A stretch of DNA of 64,000 bases from Maccoyibacter sp900556645 (GTDB lineage Bacteria; Bacillota; Clostridia; Lachnospirales; Lachnospiraceae). The DNA is taken from NCBI GenBank assembly GCA_958349535.1, contig CATWDJ010000001.1, forward strand, positions 1 to 64,000, written 5' to 3'. How positions within the stretch are numbered: position 1 is the stretch's first letter; each line of letters opens with the position of its first letter. The notes beneath the pieces are model-generated. The model was not told the origin of the DNA. It did not search any database and worked only from the letters and a program-made list of their open reading frames with translations. Below are positions 1 through 9,305 of the stretch, in pieces. Position numbers and translations under genes: made by a program.

Positions 1-2
1 CA

Positions 3-137
3 GGTTTTACGCGACCTGCAAGCATTTTTTTCGATGTTCAACTGTCAAACTCCCGGAGAAAAACCGGAGTTTCTGCAGAAAATATCATTATTACACCGAT
101 TGAATCCTCCAGTCAGGATACAACCGCAGAGAATTAG
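3..137 (+). CDS. Possible 3' end of an upstream gene (partial, unidentified)
   Basis: One plus-strand frame is open from the window edge to a TAG at 135-137 and ends just before the deoB promoter. The roughly 44 residues resemble no family I recognise. Another frame is also open across this stretch and runs on to a TAA near 183, so the assignment is weak. It is recorded because something must precede deoB and the stop position fits the downstream promoter. Confidence 0.25.
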   Translation, partial: GFTRPASIFFDVQLSNSRRKTGVSAENIIITPIESSSQDTTAEN

Positions 138-144
138 GAGTTAC

Positions 145-173
145 TTGACCCTCTTTCTGAAAAGAAGTATAAT
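145..173 (+). promoter_or_regulatory. Sigma-A promoter of deoB
   Basis: TTGACC at 145-150 and TATAAT at 168-173 are separated by 17 bases. The expected transcription start lies about 37 bases before the deoB ATG. No operator-like symmetry is evident. Confidence 0.75.
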
Positions 174-216
174 TTTTACATAAAATTGCAACAGTAAATG
201 AATGAGGGATAGATAA

Positions 217-1374
217 ATGAAAAGAGTATTTTTGATTGTACTTGACAGCGTGGGAATCGGAGAGATGCCGGATGCGGCAGAATATGGGGATGCAGGCAGC
301 AATACGATTTTAGCAGCATCCAAAAGCCCGTATTTTTCCATGCCTAATATGAAAAAAATGGGATATTTTAATATTGACGGTGTTCAGGTTGGGGAAAAAG
401 AGAAACATCCCCTTGCGTCCTATGCCCGTATGGCGGAAAGTTCAAAGGGAAAGGATACCACCATCGGACATTGGGAGATTGCAGGGGTGATTTCACAGTC
501 GCCTCTGCCGACCTATCCCAATGGATTTCCGAAGGAAATTATAGAGGAATTTTCCAGAAGAACCGGACGGGGAGTGCTGTGTAACAAACCTTATTCCGGC
601 ACGGTAGTTATTCAGGACTATGGAGACCAGCATTGTAAGACCGGAGATTTGATTGTATATACTTCTGCGGATTCCGTATTTCAGATTGCGGCACATGAAG
701 AGGTGGTTCCGGTGGAACAACTGTATGAGTATTGTCAGATTGCCAGAGACATGCTGGTGGGAGAACACGGGGTAGGGCGTGTCATTGCCAGACCCTTTGT
801 GGGAACTTCGGGAAATTATACCAGAACCTCAAACCGCCATGATTTTTCTTTGCAGCCGCCAAAAACCACCATGTTAGATCAGCTTCAAAAGGAAGGATTT
901 GACACCATTGCCGTGGGAAAAATCAACGATATTTTTGCAGGAAAAGGAATCAGTGAGTTTGTGCGTACCGTAAATAATGAGGACGGAATCAACAAAACAC
1001 TGGAATATCTGGATAAGGATTTTGAGGGTATCTGTTTTATCAATCTGGTGGACTATGATATGCTTTACGGACATCGGAACGATGTAGACGGATATGCCAA
1101 AGCACTCAGCTATTTTGATGAAAGACTGCCGGAGATTCTGGCAAAAATGAGAGAAGAAGATGTACTGATGATTACCGCAGACCACGGCTGTGATCCAAGC
1201 ACACCGTCTACCGACCATTCCAGAGAATACACGCCGTTGATTATCTACGGAAAACCGGTGACACCGGGACAGAATTTCGGTACCAGAGAGACCTTTGCGG
1301 ATATCGGAGCTACCATACTGACCTATTTCGCCTTAACTCCTGCCTGTGAGGGCAGTGCGATGTTTCCCATCTGA
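217..1374 (+). CDS. deoB: Phosphopentomutase
   Basis: Interconverts ribose/deoxyribose 1-phosphate and 5-phosphate in nucleoside salvage; cytoplasmic. The 385 residues match the usual length (about 390). The N-terminus MKRVFLIVLDSVGIGEMPDA carries the metal-binding aspartate, GKDTTIGHWE holds the phosphorylated threonine region, and DYDMLYGHRND and TADHGCDPSTPSTDHSREY supply the other metal ligands of this alkaline phosphatase-superfamily enzyme. It has its own promoter. In Bacillus drm (deoB) sits next to xerD; here xerD lies 7 kb downstream, so that pair is separated. Confidence 0.95.
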   Translation: MKRVFLIVLDSVGIGEMPDAAEYGDAGSNTILAASKSPYFSMPNMKKMGYFNIDGVQVGEKEKHPLASYARMAESSKGKDTTIGHWEIAGVISQSPLPTYPNGFPKEIIEEFSRRTGRGVLCNKPYSGTVVIQDYGDQHCKTGDLIVYTSADSVFQIAAHEEVVPVEQLYEYCQIARDMLVGEHGVGRVIARPFVGTSGNYTRTSNRHDFSLQPPKTTMLDQLQKEGFDTIAVGKINDIFAGKGISEFVRTVNNEDGINKTLEYLDKDFEGICFINLVDYDMLYGHRNDVDGYAKALSYFDERLPEILAKMREEDVLMITADHGCDPSTPSTDHSREYTPLIIYGKPVTPGQNFGTRETFADIGATILTYFALTPACEGSAMFPI

Positions 1375-1442
1375 CAGATTCTTGACAAGTAAGACAGGCT
1401 AAGATAGAATGAACACTTGTGAAGAATATGGGAGGAAGAACG

Positions 1443-3032
1443 TTGGCTGATTTAAGAAGTGAAATAGAAAAAAGAAGAACATTTGCGATTATTTCCCATC
1501 CGGATGCAGGAAAAACAACCCTGACCGAGAAGTTTTTGCTTTATGGAGGAGCCATTAATCTGGCAGGTTCCGTAAAGGGAAAGGCTACCGCCCGTCATGC
1601 GGTTTCCGACTGGATGGAGATTGAAAAGGAGAGAGGTATTTCCGTTACCTCCTCTGTATTACAGTTTAACTATGACGGATTTTGTATCAATATCTTAGAC
1701 ACCCCGGGACATCAGGATTTCTCCGAGGATACCTACCGTACCTTGATGGCAGCGGATTCCGCAGTCATGGTTATCGACGGCTCCAAGGGTGTGGAGGCAC
1801 AGACCAGAAAGCTATTTAAGGTGTGTGTCATGCGGCATATCCCGATTTTTACCTTCATTAACAAAATGGATCGGGATGCCAATGATACTTTTGAATTGTT
1901 AGACGAGATTGAAAAGGAACTGGGGATTGCCACCTGTCCCATTAACTGGCCTATCGGCTCCGGTAAGAATTTCAAGGGGGTCTATGACCGGAATACCAGA
2001 AAGGTTATGACCTATTCCGATACCCTGAAGGGAACCAAAGAAGGGGAGGAAAAGGAGATTGCCATAGATGATCCTGCACTGGCGGAAGAAATCGGAGAAG
2101 AGTTTCGGGAACAGCTGTTGGAGGAAATAGAGCTTTTGGACGGAGCAAGTGCGGAATTTGACATGGAACTGGTGTCTAAGGGTGAGCTTTCGCCGGTGTT
2201 TTTCGGTTCTGCCTTGACAAATTTCGGTGTGGAAACTTTTCTGAAACATTTTTTACAGATGACCTATTCTCCGTTGCCAAGAAAAGCGGACATTGGCGAG
2301 ATAGATCCCTTTTCAGAGGATTTTTCGGCATTTGTTTTCAAAATACAGGCAAATATGAATAAGGCTCACAGAGACCGTATTGCATTTATGAGAATTTGTT
2401 CCGGTAAATTTGATGCGGGCATGGAGGTTATGCATATTCAGGGTGGTAAGAAGATACGGCTTTCCCAGCCGCAGCAGATGATGGCACAGGAGCGTCATAT
2501 TGTGGAAGAGGCCTATGCAGGAGATATTATCGGTGTATTTGACCCGGGTGTTTTTTCCATAGGAGATACCTTAACCACAGCAGCAAAGCCTTTCCAGTAC
2601 GAAGGAATTCCGACCTTTGCACCGGAGCATTTTGCAAGAGTGCGTCAGGTGGATACCATGAAAAGAAAGCAGTTCGTAAAGGGAATCACTCAGATTGCCC
2701 AGGAAGGTGCCATCCAGATTTTTCAGGAATACAATACCGGCTTGGAAGAAATTATCGTAGGTGTGGTAGGTGTGCTGCAATTTGACGTTTTGAAATACCG
2801 TCTGGAAAATGAGTACAATGTGGAAATCCGTATGGATAATTTGCCGTATGAGCATATCCGTTGGATTGAAAATAAAGAAATTGACTTGGATAAGATAACA
2901 GGAACCTCGGACATGAAAAAGATTCAGGACCTGAAAGGCAATCCGCTGCTATTGTTTGTCAATGAGTGGAGCGTAGGTATGGTATTAGACCGAAATGAGG
3001 GACTGGAGCTGACAGAGTTCGGAAGAAACTAA
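1443..3032 (+). CDS. prfC: Peptide chain release factor 3
   Basis: GTPase that recycles RF1/RF2 from the ribosome after peptide release. G1 (HPDAGKTTLTEK), G3 (DTPGHQDF) and G4 (NKMDR) motifs are near the N-terminus, followed by EF-G-like domains. I choose the TTG at 1443 because GGAGG at 1431-1435 sits 7 bases upstream; this gives 529 residues, the same as E. coli RF3. An in-frame GTG at 1419 would add eight residues but has no good ribosome binding site. Thioredoxin follows after 35 bases and is probably cotranscribed. Confidence 0.95.
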   Translation: MADLRSEIEKRRTFAIISHPDAGKTTLTEKFLLYGGAINLAGSVKGKATARHAVSDWMEIEKERGISVTSSVLQFNYDGFCINILDTPGHQDFSEDTYRTLMAADSAVMVIDGSKGVEAQTRKLFKVCVMRHIPIFTFINKMDRDANDTFELLDEIEKELGIATCPINWPIGSGKNFKGVYDRNTRKVMTYSDTLKGTKEGEEKEIAIDDPALAEEIGEEFREQLLEEIELLDGASAEFDMELVSKGELSPVFFGSALTNFGVETFLKHFLQMTYSPLPRKADIGEIDPFSEDFSAFVFKIQANMNKAHRDRIAFMRICSGKFDAGMEVMHIQGGKKIRLSQPQQMMAQERHIVEEAYAGDIIGVFDPGVFSIGDTLTTAAKPFQYEGIPTFAPEHFARVRQVDTMKRKQFVKGITQIAQEGAIQIFQEYNTGLEEIIVGVVGVLQFDVLKYRLENEYNVEIRMDNLPYEHIRWIENKEIDLDKITGTSDMKKIQDLKGNPLLLFVNEWSVGMVLDRNEGLELTEFGRN

Positions 3033-3067
3033 AAGATACCTGTATGGTATAGAAAAGGAGGATATAG

Positions 3068-3382
3068 ATGGAAGTTATTAAAATCACAAACGACAACTTT
3101 GAGGAAGAAGTGTTAAAAAGCGAAGTTCCGGTGCTGTTGGATTTCTGGGCAGACTGGTGCGGTCCGTGTAAGATGCAAAGTCCTATTGTGGACGAGCTGG
3201 CGGCAGAGCTGGGCGACAAGGCTAAGATTGGAAAAGTCAATGTAGATGAAGAAGCTGCACTGGCGTTGAAATATCAGGTCATGAGTATTCCTACTCTGAT
3301 TGTGATGGAACATGGAGTATTTAAGGAAAAAGCCATTGGCTTACAGCAGAAGGACAAGCTGAAAGAAATGTTAGGATTATAA
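3068..3382 (+). CDS. trxA: Thioredoxin
   Basis: Small dithiol-disulfide oxidoreductase of 104 residues, the usual length. The WADWCGPCKM active site is at about residues 27-36 and the cis-proline loop is SIPTLIV. The start follows AAAAGGAGGATATAG closely. A strong terminator directly after the gene ends the prfC-trx unit. Specific reductase partners are not encoded nearby. Confidence 0.95.
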   Translation: MEVIKITNDNFEEEVLKSEVPVLLDFWADWCGPCKMQSPIVDELAAELGDKAKIGKVNVDEEAALALKYQVMSIPTLIVMEHGVFKEKAIGLQQKDKLKEMLGL

Positions 3383-3385
3383 AAG

Positions 3386-3419
3386 AAAAAGGAAAGCTTT
3401 TCAGAGGCTTTCCTTTTTT
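3386..3419 (+). terminator. Rho-independent terminator after thioredoxin
   Basis: The stem GGAAAGC/GCTTTCC, extended by A/T pairs, is followed by six T residues. Confidence 0.85.
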
Positions 3420-3506
3420 GTGTAAATCATGTATAATAGCTTTGGCGGAGAAATCCGTATCTGAATTCTTATCTTTTTATTTCCCAAAAGAAATCACAAT
3501 TTTTTA

Positions 3507-3562
3507 TTGACTTTTTAGATAAAGTATACTATGATTAGAACAGATTAACGAACATACGTTTG
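3507..3562 (+). promoter_or_regulatory. recA promoter with LexA (SOS) box
   Basis: TTGACT (3507-3512), a 17-base spacer and TATGAT (3530-3535) form a sigma-A promoter. CGAACATACGTTTG at 3549-3562 fits the Gram-positive LexA consensus CGAAC-N4-GTTYG and lies just downstream of the predicted start point, where bound LexA would block transcription. This implies SOS induction of recA-recX. Confidence 0.85.
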
Positions 3563-3581
3563 CAAAAAAAGGAGAATTATT

Positions 3582-4625
3582 ATGGCAAAAGAAGATAAAT
3601 TAAAAGCATTGGATGCGGCAATCGCCCAGATTGAAAAACAGTACGGACAGGGTTCCATTATGAAGCTGGGAGATTCCAAAGCCAATATGAATGTAGAGAC
3701 GGTACCTACCGGCTCCCTAAGTCTGGATATTGCTCTGGGAATGGGCGGTGTACCAAAGGGAAGAATCGTGGAAATCTATGGACCGGAGTCCAGCGGTAAG
3801 ACCACCGTGGCATTACATATAGTGGCAGAGGTACAGAAACGCGGCGGCATTGCCGGATTTATCGATGCAGAGCATGCTTTGGATCCGGTTTATGCCAAAA
3901 ATATCGGGGTAGATATTGACAATCTTTATATTTCTCAGCCGGACAGCGGTGAGCAGGCACTGGAGATTACCGAGACCATGGTACGTTCCGGGGCTGTAGA
4001 TATTGTAATCGTGGACTCCGTGGCAGCATTGGTGCCGAAAGCGGAGATTGACGGAGATATGGGAGATTCCCATGTGGGATTGCAGGCAAGACTGATGTCA
4101 CAGGCACTCCGTAAGCTGACCTCTGTTATCAGCAAGTCCAACTGTATTGTTATTTTTATCAACCAGCTTCGTGAAAAGGTGGGAGTAATGTTCGGAAACC
4201 CGGAGACCACCACCGGTGGACGTGCCTTGAAATTCTATTCCTCCATCCGTCTGGATGTCAGAAGAATCGAATCCCTGAAACAGGGCGGAGAGGTGGTGGG
4301 AAACCGCACCCGTATTAAAGTTGTGAAGAATAAGATTGCACCGCCGTTCCGTGAGGCAGAGTTTGATATTATGTTTGGACAGGGAATTTCCAAAGAGGGA
4401 GATGTGCTGGATTTGGCAGCCAACTTTGGAATTGTGAATAAGTCCGGGGCATGGTATGCCTATAACGGAGAGAAAATCGGACAGGGAAGAGAAAATGCCA
4501 AGATTTATCTGAAAGAAAATTCGGCAGTCTGTGAGGAAATAGAGTCAAAGGTAAGAGCCCAGTTCAAAAAAGATGAAATAGAAGAAGAACCGGTAACAGA
4601 GGAGACAGAGTCAAAGGAAGAGTAA
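3582..4625 (+). CDS. recA: Recombinase RecA
   Basis: ATP-dependent strand-exchange protein of homologous recombination and co-protease for LexA. Walker A GPESSGKTT is at about residues 67-75, Walker B is VDIVIVDSVAALVP, and the L2-loop signature FGNPETTTGGRALKFYSS is intact. At 347 residues it has the normal length, with an acidic C-terminal tail. The start follows AAAAAAAGGAG. It is controlled by a LexA box and followed after 6 bases by recX. Confidence 0.98.
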   Translation: MAKEDKLKALDAAIAQIEKQYGQGSIMKLGDSKANMNVETVPTGSLSLDIALGMGGVPKGRIVEIYGPESSGKTTVALHIVAEVQKRGGIAGFIDAEHALDPVYAKNIGVDIDNLYISQPDSGEQALEITETMVRSGAVDIVIVDSVAALVPKAEIDGDMGDSHVGLQARLMSQALRKLTSVISKSNCIVIFINQLREKVGVMFGNPETTTGGRALKFYSSIRLDVRRIESLKQGGEVVGNRTRIKVVKNKIAPPFREAEFDIMFGQGISKEGDVLDLAANFGIVNKSGAWYAYNGEKIGQGRENAKIYLKENSAVCEEIESKVRAQFKKDEIEEEPVTEETESKEE

Positions 4626-4631
4626 AGGGAT

Positions 4632-5231
4632 ATGATTCGGATTCAGGAAATCATAGAACTGGAAAAGGGAAAACAAAAGCTGATTTTTGAAGATGGCGAG
4701 AATATGCAGCTCTATCGAAAAGAGAGCCATACCTATGGTCTACAAGAGGGAATGGAGATATCGGAAGCACTCTACCAGGAACTGCTTTACGAAGTGGTGG
4801 GGAAACGTGCTAAGAAACGGGCAATGCACCTTCTTGAACATCAGGAACGTACAGAGTATCAGCTTAGAGAAAAGCTGTGGCAGAATGAATATCCCCAAGA
4901 AGCAATCGAAGAGGCCATTGCCTATGTAAAGAAATATCATTATCTGGATGATGTGCGGTATGCATGTACTTTTGTGAGATGTCAGTGTGAGAAACGAAGC
5001 AAACGACGGATAGAACAGGATTTGATGAAGCGGGGCATTGCCAAGGAAATCATTCAGGAGGCATTGGAACTGGAAGGTCATGAGGATGAGACAGGGTCCA
5101 TTGGCAGGCTGTTGGAGAAGAAAGGATATCATTCTGAGATGGAACGGGAAGAAGCCTATAAGATATATCAATTTCTGTTACGAAAAGGATACCGGGCGGA
5201 AGATATCCGCAGGGCGATGGAAAGAATGTAA
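4632..5231 (+). CDS. recX: RecA regulator RecX
   Basis: RecX binds RecA filaments and limits their activity. The 199-residue protein has the three-helix repeats of the family, for example RAMHLLEHQERTEYQLREKL and KYHYLDDVRYACTFVR, and is rich in Lys/Glu. Its place 6 bases after recA is the classic arrangement and implies joint SOS induction. It reads as full length and no terminator separates it from recA. Confidence 0.9.
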   Translation: MIRIQEIIELEKGKQKLIFEDGENMQLYRKESHTYGLQEGMEISEALYQELLYEVVGKRAKKRAMHLLEHQERTEYQLREKLWQNEYPQEAIEEAIAYVKKYHYLDDVRYACTFVRCQCEKRSKRRIEQDLMKRGIAKEIIQEALELEGHEDETGSIGRLLEKKGYHSEMEREEAYKIYQFLLRKGYRAEDIRRAMERM

Positions 5232-5257
5232 TTCCTCAATATAAGGGTAGGGACTAC

Positions 5258-5286
5258 TTGACATAATACTAAATAAAGTATAAAAT
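5258..5286 (+). promoter_or_regulatory. Promoter of rny
   Basis: TTGACA at 5258-5263 is followed after 17 bases by TAAAAT (5281-5286); an overlapping TATAAA at 5279 gives 15-base spacing. The leader of about 75 bases before rny shows no recognisable riboswitch. Confidence 0.65.
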
Positions 5287-5367
5287 TTAAGTGTTGTTAT
5301 TTATGACAGATAAAGAGAAGCTTTGTTATAAAATGTACAATGAAAATTAAATAAAGGAGGTGCTCCT

Positions 5368-6915
5368 GTGCTACAGACATTGATTGCTGTATTAGTCACC
5401 TTAGTTGTTACTGCAGTTGTTACCGCCGCAGTTACCGTATCCTATCGTAAGAAGGTTTCGGAAGCCAAAATTGGAAGTGCGGAGGAAAAAGCCCGTGAGA
5501 TTATCGACGAGGCAGTAAAGACAGCAGAGACAAAAAAGCGTGAATCTTCTTTGGAGATTAAGGAAGAATCCATTCGTGCGAAAAATGAGTTGGACAAAGA
5601 GATCAAAGAACGCAGAGCTGAGATTCAACGTAATGAACGCCGCATCGAGCAGAAGGAAGCGAACATCGACCGCAAGTTAGAAGCAGTTGAGAAGCGTGAA
5701 GCCGGATTTGCAGCGAAAGAAGAAGAAATCAACAGGGAAAAAGCAGAAGTTGCAAGACTTCATGAAGAGCGTGTACAGGAACTGGAAAGAATCTCTGGTT
5801 TAACCTCCGAACAAGCGAAAGAATATCTTTTAAGAACCATTGAAGACGATGTTAAAATTGATACTGCAAAATTAATCAAAGAAATGGAGAGCAAAGCAAA
5901 GGAAGAAGCAGGTAAGAAGGCCAAGGAATATGTGGTAACTGCGATTCAGAAATGTGCGGCAGACCATGTGGCTGAGACTACGATTTCTGTTGTACAGCTC
6001 CCAAATGACGAAATGAAAGGAAGAATCATCGGTAGAGAAGGTCGTAACATCCGTACATTGGAGACAATGACAGGTGTGGATTTGATTATTGATGATACTC
6101 CGGAAGCGGTTATCCTTTCGGGATTCGATCCAATCCGAAGAGAGGTAGCCCGCATTGCATTAGAGAAATTAATTGTAGACGGACGTATTCATCCGGCTAG
6201 AATTGAGGAGATGGTTGAGAAGGCACAAAAAGAAGTAGAGACAATGATTCGTGAAGAAGGTGAAGCAGCAACCTTAGAGGTTGGGGTTCACGGTATTCAT
6301 CCGGAGTTGGTTCGTTTACTTGGTAAAATGAAGTTCAGAACAAGCTATGGACAGAATGCATTGAAGCACTCTATTGAAGTTGCCCAATTAGCAGGCTTAT
6401 TGGCTGCAGAGGTCGGTGTAGATGTGAGAACTGCAAAAAGGGCAGGACTTTTACATGATATTGGAAAATCTGTGGATCATGAGCAGGAAGGCTCACATAT
6501 TCAAATCGGTGTAGAGCTTTGTAGAAAATATAAAGAGTCTCCGATTATTATCAATGCAGTAGAGGCACATCATGGGGATGTGGAACCAGAATCTTTGATT
6601 GCATGTTTGGTACAGGCTGCCGATACAATCAGTGCAGCACGTCCGGGTGCCAGAAGAGAGACTTTGGAGACATATTCCAACAGATTAAAACAGTTAGAAG
6701 ATATCACAAATGGTTTCAAAGGAGTAGACAAATCTTTTGCTATTCAGGCAGGTAGAGAGATTCGAATTATGGTAGTTCCTGATCAGGTTAGTGATGCCGA
6801 GATGGTATTATTAGCTCGGGATATTTCAAAGCAGATAGAGGCTGAATTAGAGTATCCGGGTCAGATAAAGGTAAACGTTATTCGCGAGTCAAGAGTGATT
6901 GATTACGCAAAGTAG
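5368..6915 (+). CDS. rny: Ribonuclease Y
   Basis: Membrane-anchored endoribonuclease that starts mRNA decay in Firmicutes. In order: an N-terminal membrane segment (about residues 5-24), a long charged coiled coil (about 35-195), a KH domain with GRIIGREGRNIRTLE, and an HD domain with LLHDIGKSVDHE and EAHHGD. The 515 residues match the family. It starts with GTG at 5368 behind AAAGGAGGTGCTCCT. It has its own promoter and terminator, so it is monocistronic. Confidence 0.96.
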   Translation: MLQTLIAVLVTLVVTAVVTAAVTVSYRKKVSEAKIGSAEEKAREIIDEAVKTAETKKRESSLEIKEESIRAKNELDKEIKERRAEIQRNERRIEQKEANIDRKLEAVEKREAGFAAKEEEINREKAEVARLHEERVQELERISGLTSEQAKEYLLRTIEDDVKIDTAKLIKEMESKAKEEAGKKAKEYVVTAIQKCAADHVAETTISVVQLPNDEMKGRIIGREGRNIRTLETMTGVDLIIDDTPEAVILSGFDPIRREVARIALEKLIVDGRIHPARIEEMVEKAQKEVETMIREEGEAATLEVGVHGIHPELVRLLGKMKFRTSYGQNALKHSIEVAQLAGLLAAEVGVDVRTAKRAGLLHDIGKSVDHEQEGSHIQIGVELCRKYKESPIIINAVEAHHGDVEPESLIACLVQAADTISAARPGARRETLETYSNRLKQLEDITNGFKGVDKSFAIQAGREIRIMVVPDQVSDAEMVLLARDISKQIEAELEYPGQIKVNVIRESRVIDYAK

Positions 6916-6926
6916 CAGGAAATTAA

Positions 6927-6958
6927 CAGCCAACATCATAAGATGTTGGCTGCTTTTA
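6927..6958 (+). terminator. Terminator after rny
   Basis: Perfect 11-bp stem CAGCCAACATC/GATGTTGGCTG with an ATAA loop and a CTTTTAT tail. Confidence 0.85.
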
Positions 6959-6985
6959 TGTAAAAAGAAAGTAAGAGGTAAGCAT

Positions 6986-7531
6986 ATGAGTGAAAAAATA
7001 AAGCGGGTGGAACGAAAATTAATTCGCAAAGGGGCAATTCTGGATATTTATTCTGATACCATGCTTTTACCCAACGGAAAAACAGAGGAGTGGGATATTG
7101 TGGAGCATCGTCTGGGAGCAGCGGCAGTGGTTCCGGTGATGGACGACGGAAAGATTCTGATGGTACACCAGTTTCGTCCGGCTATCGGCAGAAGAACTCT
7201 TGAAATTCCCGCTGGCTCCAGAGACAGCGTCACAGAGGATACGAAAATTTGTGCGGCAAGGGAACTGGAGGAGGAGACCGGATATCGCAGTGAACATCTG
7301 CGGAAACTGATTTCTTTAAAGACAACGGTTGCTTTTTGCAATGAAGCCATTGATGTATATTTGGCAGAAAACCTGATTCCTTCCAAGCAGAACCTGGATG
7401 AAGCAGAAGAAATCGAGGTAGAGGCTTTTACTATGGAAGAATTGTTGGATAAAATATATGCAGGAGAGATAGAGGATGGGAAAACCGTGGCTTCCATTCT
7501 TGCCTACCGAAATTTACAGCTTACCCAATAA
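6986..7531 (+). CDS. nudF: NUDIX hydrolase, probable ADP-ribose pyrophosphatase
   Basis: Hydrolyses ADP-ribose-type nucleoside diphosphate sugars. The NUDIX box is present in outline: a glycine in the PAGSRDS segment, then CAARELEEETGYRSE with the REXXEE metal-binding core. The ATG at 6986 is preferred because GTAAGAGGTAAGCAT precedes it and it gives 181 residues, normal for the family. The following spoIIM and xerD genes echo the nudF-spoIIM-xerD neighbourhood of Bacillus, which supports this subfamily over a generic NUDIX call. Substrate is inferred from family and context. Confidence 0.85.
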   Translation: MSEKIKRVERKLIRKGAILDIYSDTMLLPNGKTEEWDIVEHRLGAAAVVPVMDDGKILMVHQFRPAIGRRTLEIPAGSRDSVTEDTKICAARELEEETGYRSEHLRKLISLKTTVAFCNEAIDVYLAENLIPSKQNLDEAEEIEVEAFTMEELLDKIYAGEIEDGKTVASILAYRNLQLTQ

Positions 7532-7608
7532 GATTTTCTCCATAGAAGCATGAATATTTTGGACATCTGTTCCATAGATTGTCTTAAGAGCAATTTGGAA
7601 CAGTATGT

Positions 7609-8181
7609 ATGAGAAAAAGAAACTGGAGTGTAAAAAAGGGAACCTGTTATCATTTGGATATGGTATTTTTCGTTTCCTTTTTTCTGGGAATTCTTTGGGC
7701 AAACCTGTTGCAGGAAAACTCAAGAAACCGTTTTTTTATGTTAAATGAATATTATCTGCAGCAATTCAAATATGCAAAAATAGATTACAATGATTTGTTA
7801 TTGTATGTATTGGAAAACCGCCTGCCTATATGGATATTGGTTTTATTGTTAAGCTTTACGGCAGCGGGGATTTTGACCCAAGTGTTTTTTGTAGGGTATT
7901 ACGGAGTTTCCTTTGGATTTTTATGTGTCATAGCTATCACTAATTTTGGCTGGAAAGGCTTTTTATATATGGGAGGCTTTCTGCTTCCTCATTATTTGTT
8001 TTATCTGCCATGTTATCTGATGTTTTTGAAGGTTTTTTACCGAAAGAAAGAGGGAATTTCCGTAGAGCAGAAAACACTGATGCTGCAGATAGGAATGATG
8101 ATACTGCTTTTGGTTATCGGAATTTTGGTTGAGAGTTATGTAAACCCTCCGATGCTACTGAAAATGTTAAAAATATTTTAA
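7609..8181 (+). CDS. spoIIM: Stage II sporulation protein M
   Basis: Integral membrane component of the SpoIIDMP machine that remodels septal peptidoglycan during engulfment. The 190 residues contain about four or five hydrophobic segments: FFVSFFLGILWANLL, IWILVLLLSFTAAGIL, a segment starting VFFVGYYGVSFGF, FLLPHYLFYLPCYL, and a C-terminal IGMMILLLVIGIL. The ribosome binding site is weak (TAAGAG far upstream), so the exact start is less sure. It lies between a NUDIX gene and xerD as in Bacillus and marks a spore former. Confidence 0.88.
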   Translation: MRKRNWSVKKGTCYHLDMVFFVSFFLGILWANLLQENSRNRFFMLNEYYLQQFKYAKIDYNDLLLYVLENRLPIWILVLLLSFTAAGILTQVFFVGYYGVSFGFLCVIAITNFGWKGFLYMGGFLLPHYLFYLPCYLMFLKVFYRKKEGISVEQKTLMLQIGMMILLLVIGILVESYVNPPMLLKMLKIF

Positions 8182-8380
8182 GAAATTTTTACAATATCTG
8201 GTGCGTAAAAAAAGTACTTGAACGATATGTAGTAGTTTTATGTAAATCATGAAAAAAAGGTCAAAATTACTCATTGCTTTTCTGGAAATTCTTCATTATA
8301 ATAATATCTGTACCGATTTTTGAGCCGTTTTTTTGGGTCAAAAAGCAGGAACACTGAGGGAGAACAAGGCAGGAAGACAT

Positions 8381-9265
8381 ATGACAAAGGACATCGAAAA
8401 TTTTATCCAATATTTACATGATGTGAAACAGACATCAAAGAATACGGAGCTTTCCTACGAAAGAGATTTGAGAAAAATGAATAATTTTTTACAGGAACAG
8501 GGAATTACAACGGTGTCTGAAGTTACAGCAACTAGCTTGAATTCTTACATATTATATCTGGAAAAAGAGGGTAGAAAGCCGTCGACGATTTCCAGAAGTA
8601 TTGCATCCATGAAGGCTTTTTTTTCTTACTTACAAAAGGAAAATTATGTAAACGGAGACCCTGCGGAGCAGTTAAAGGCACCTAAGATAGAAAAGAAGAT
8701 GCCGTCCATTCTGTCACCGGATGAAACGGTACGGCTTTTGGAACAGCCATCCGGCACTTCTCCGAAGGAGTTGCGGGATAAGGCGATGCTAGAATTGCTT
8801 TATGCTACCGGTATTCGGGTTTCAGAATTAATCACTTTGAAAATTTCGGATGTAAATATCCCGATGGAATATATTATCTGTACTGATGCTCACAAGGAAC
8901 GAATCATTCCTTTCGGCAATATTGCCAGAGAGGCCATTGAGAATTATCTGGAACTTGGTCGTACGAAGCTGGTGGAAGATGAAAATTGCGATTTGCTTTT
9001 TACCAACTGTTCCGGTTCTCCTATGAGCCGACAGGGTTTTTGGAAGATTATTAAATATTATGGTAAAAAAGCAGGGATAACTTCAGAGATTACGCCTCAT
9101 ACGTTGCGTCATTCCTTTGCGGCACATCTGGTCAGCAATGGAGCAGATTTAAAGTCCGTACAGGAAATGCTGGGACATTCTGATATATCCACTACTCAGA
9201 TTTATACACAAGTAAATCAGAATAAGATACGGGAAGTTTATACAAAGGCTCACCCGAGAGGATAA
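8381..9265 (+). CDS. xerD: Site-specific tyrosine recombinase XerD
   Basis: Resolves chromosome dimers at dif with its partner recombinase. The N-terminal SAM-like core-binding domain spans about residues 1-90; the catalytic domain carries Arg in YATGIRVSELITL, the HTLRHSFAAHLV box, a second His in MLGHSDISTTQIYTQV, and the nucleophilic Tyr in that same segment. ATG 8381 follows GGCAGGAAGACAT and gives 294 residues, typical of XerD. An in-frame TTG at 8333 lacks support. No mobile-element genes adjoin, which supports a housekeeping role over phage integration. Confidence 0.93.
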   Translation: MTKDIENFIQYLHDVKQTSKNTELSYERDLRKMNNFLQEQGITTVSEVTATSLNSYILYLEKEGRKPSTISRSIASMKAFFSYLQKENYVNGDPAEQLKAPKIEKKMPSILSPDETVRLLEQPSGTSPKELRDKAMLELLYATGIRVSELITLKISDVNIPMEYIICTDAHKERIIPFGNIAREAIENYLELGRTKLVEDENCDLLFTNCSGSPMSRQGFWKIIKYYGKKAGITSEITPHTLRHSFAAHLVSNGADLKSVQEMLGHSDISTTQIYTQVNQNKIREVYTKAHPRG

Positions 9266-9300
9266 AAAATGATGCATTCCAATAGGAATACATCATTTTT
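9264..9300. terminator. Bidirectional terminator between xerD and aroF
   Basis: AAAATGATG-C-ATTCC pairs with GGAAT-A-CATCATTTT around an AATA loop with one mismatch. T-runs flank it on both strands, so it can serve both converging genes. Confidence 0.8.
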
Positions 9301-9305
9301 GGTTT

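Noticed and set aside
8381..9265. Tyrosine recombinase as phage or island integrase
   Set aside because: Length, motifs and the NUDIX-spoIIM-xerD context fit the chromosomal XerD; no phage genes or attachment repeats are nearby.
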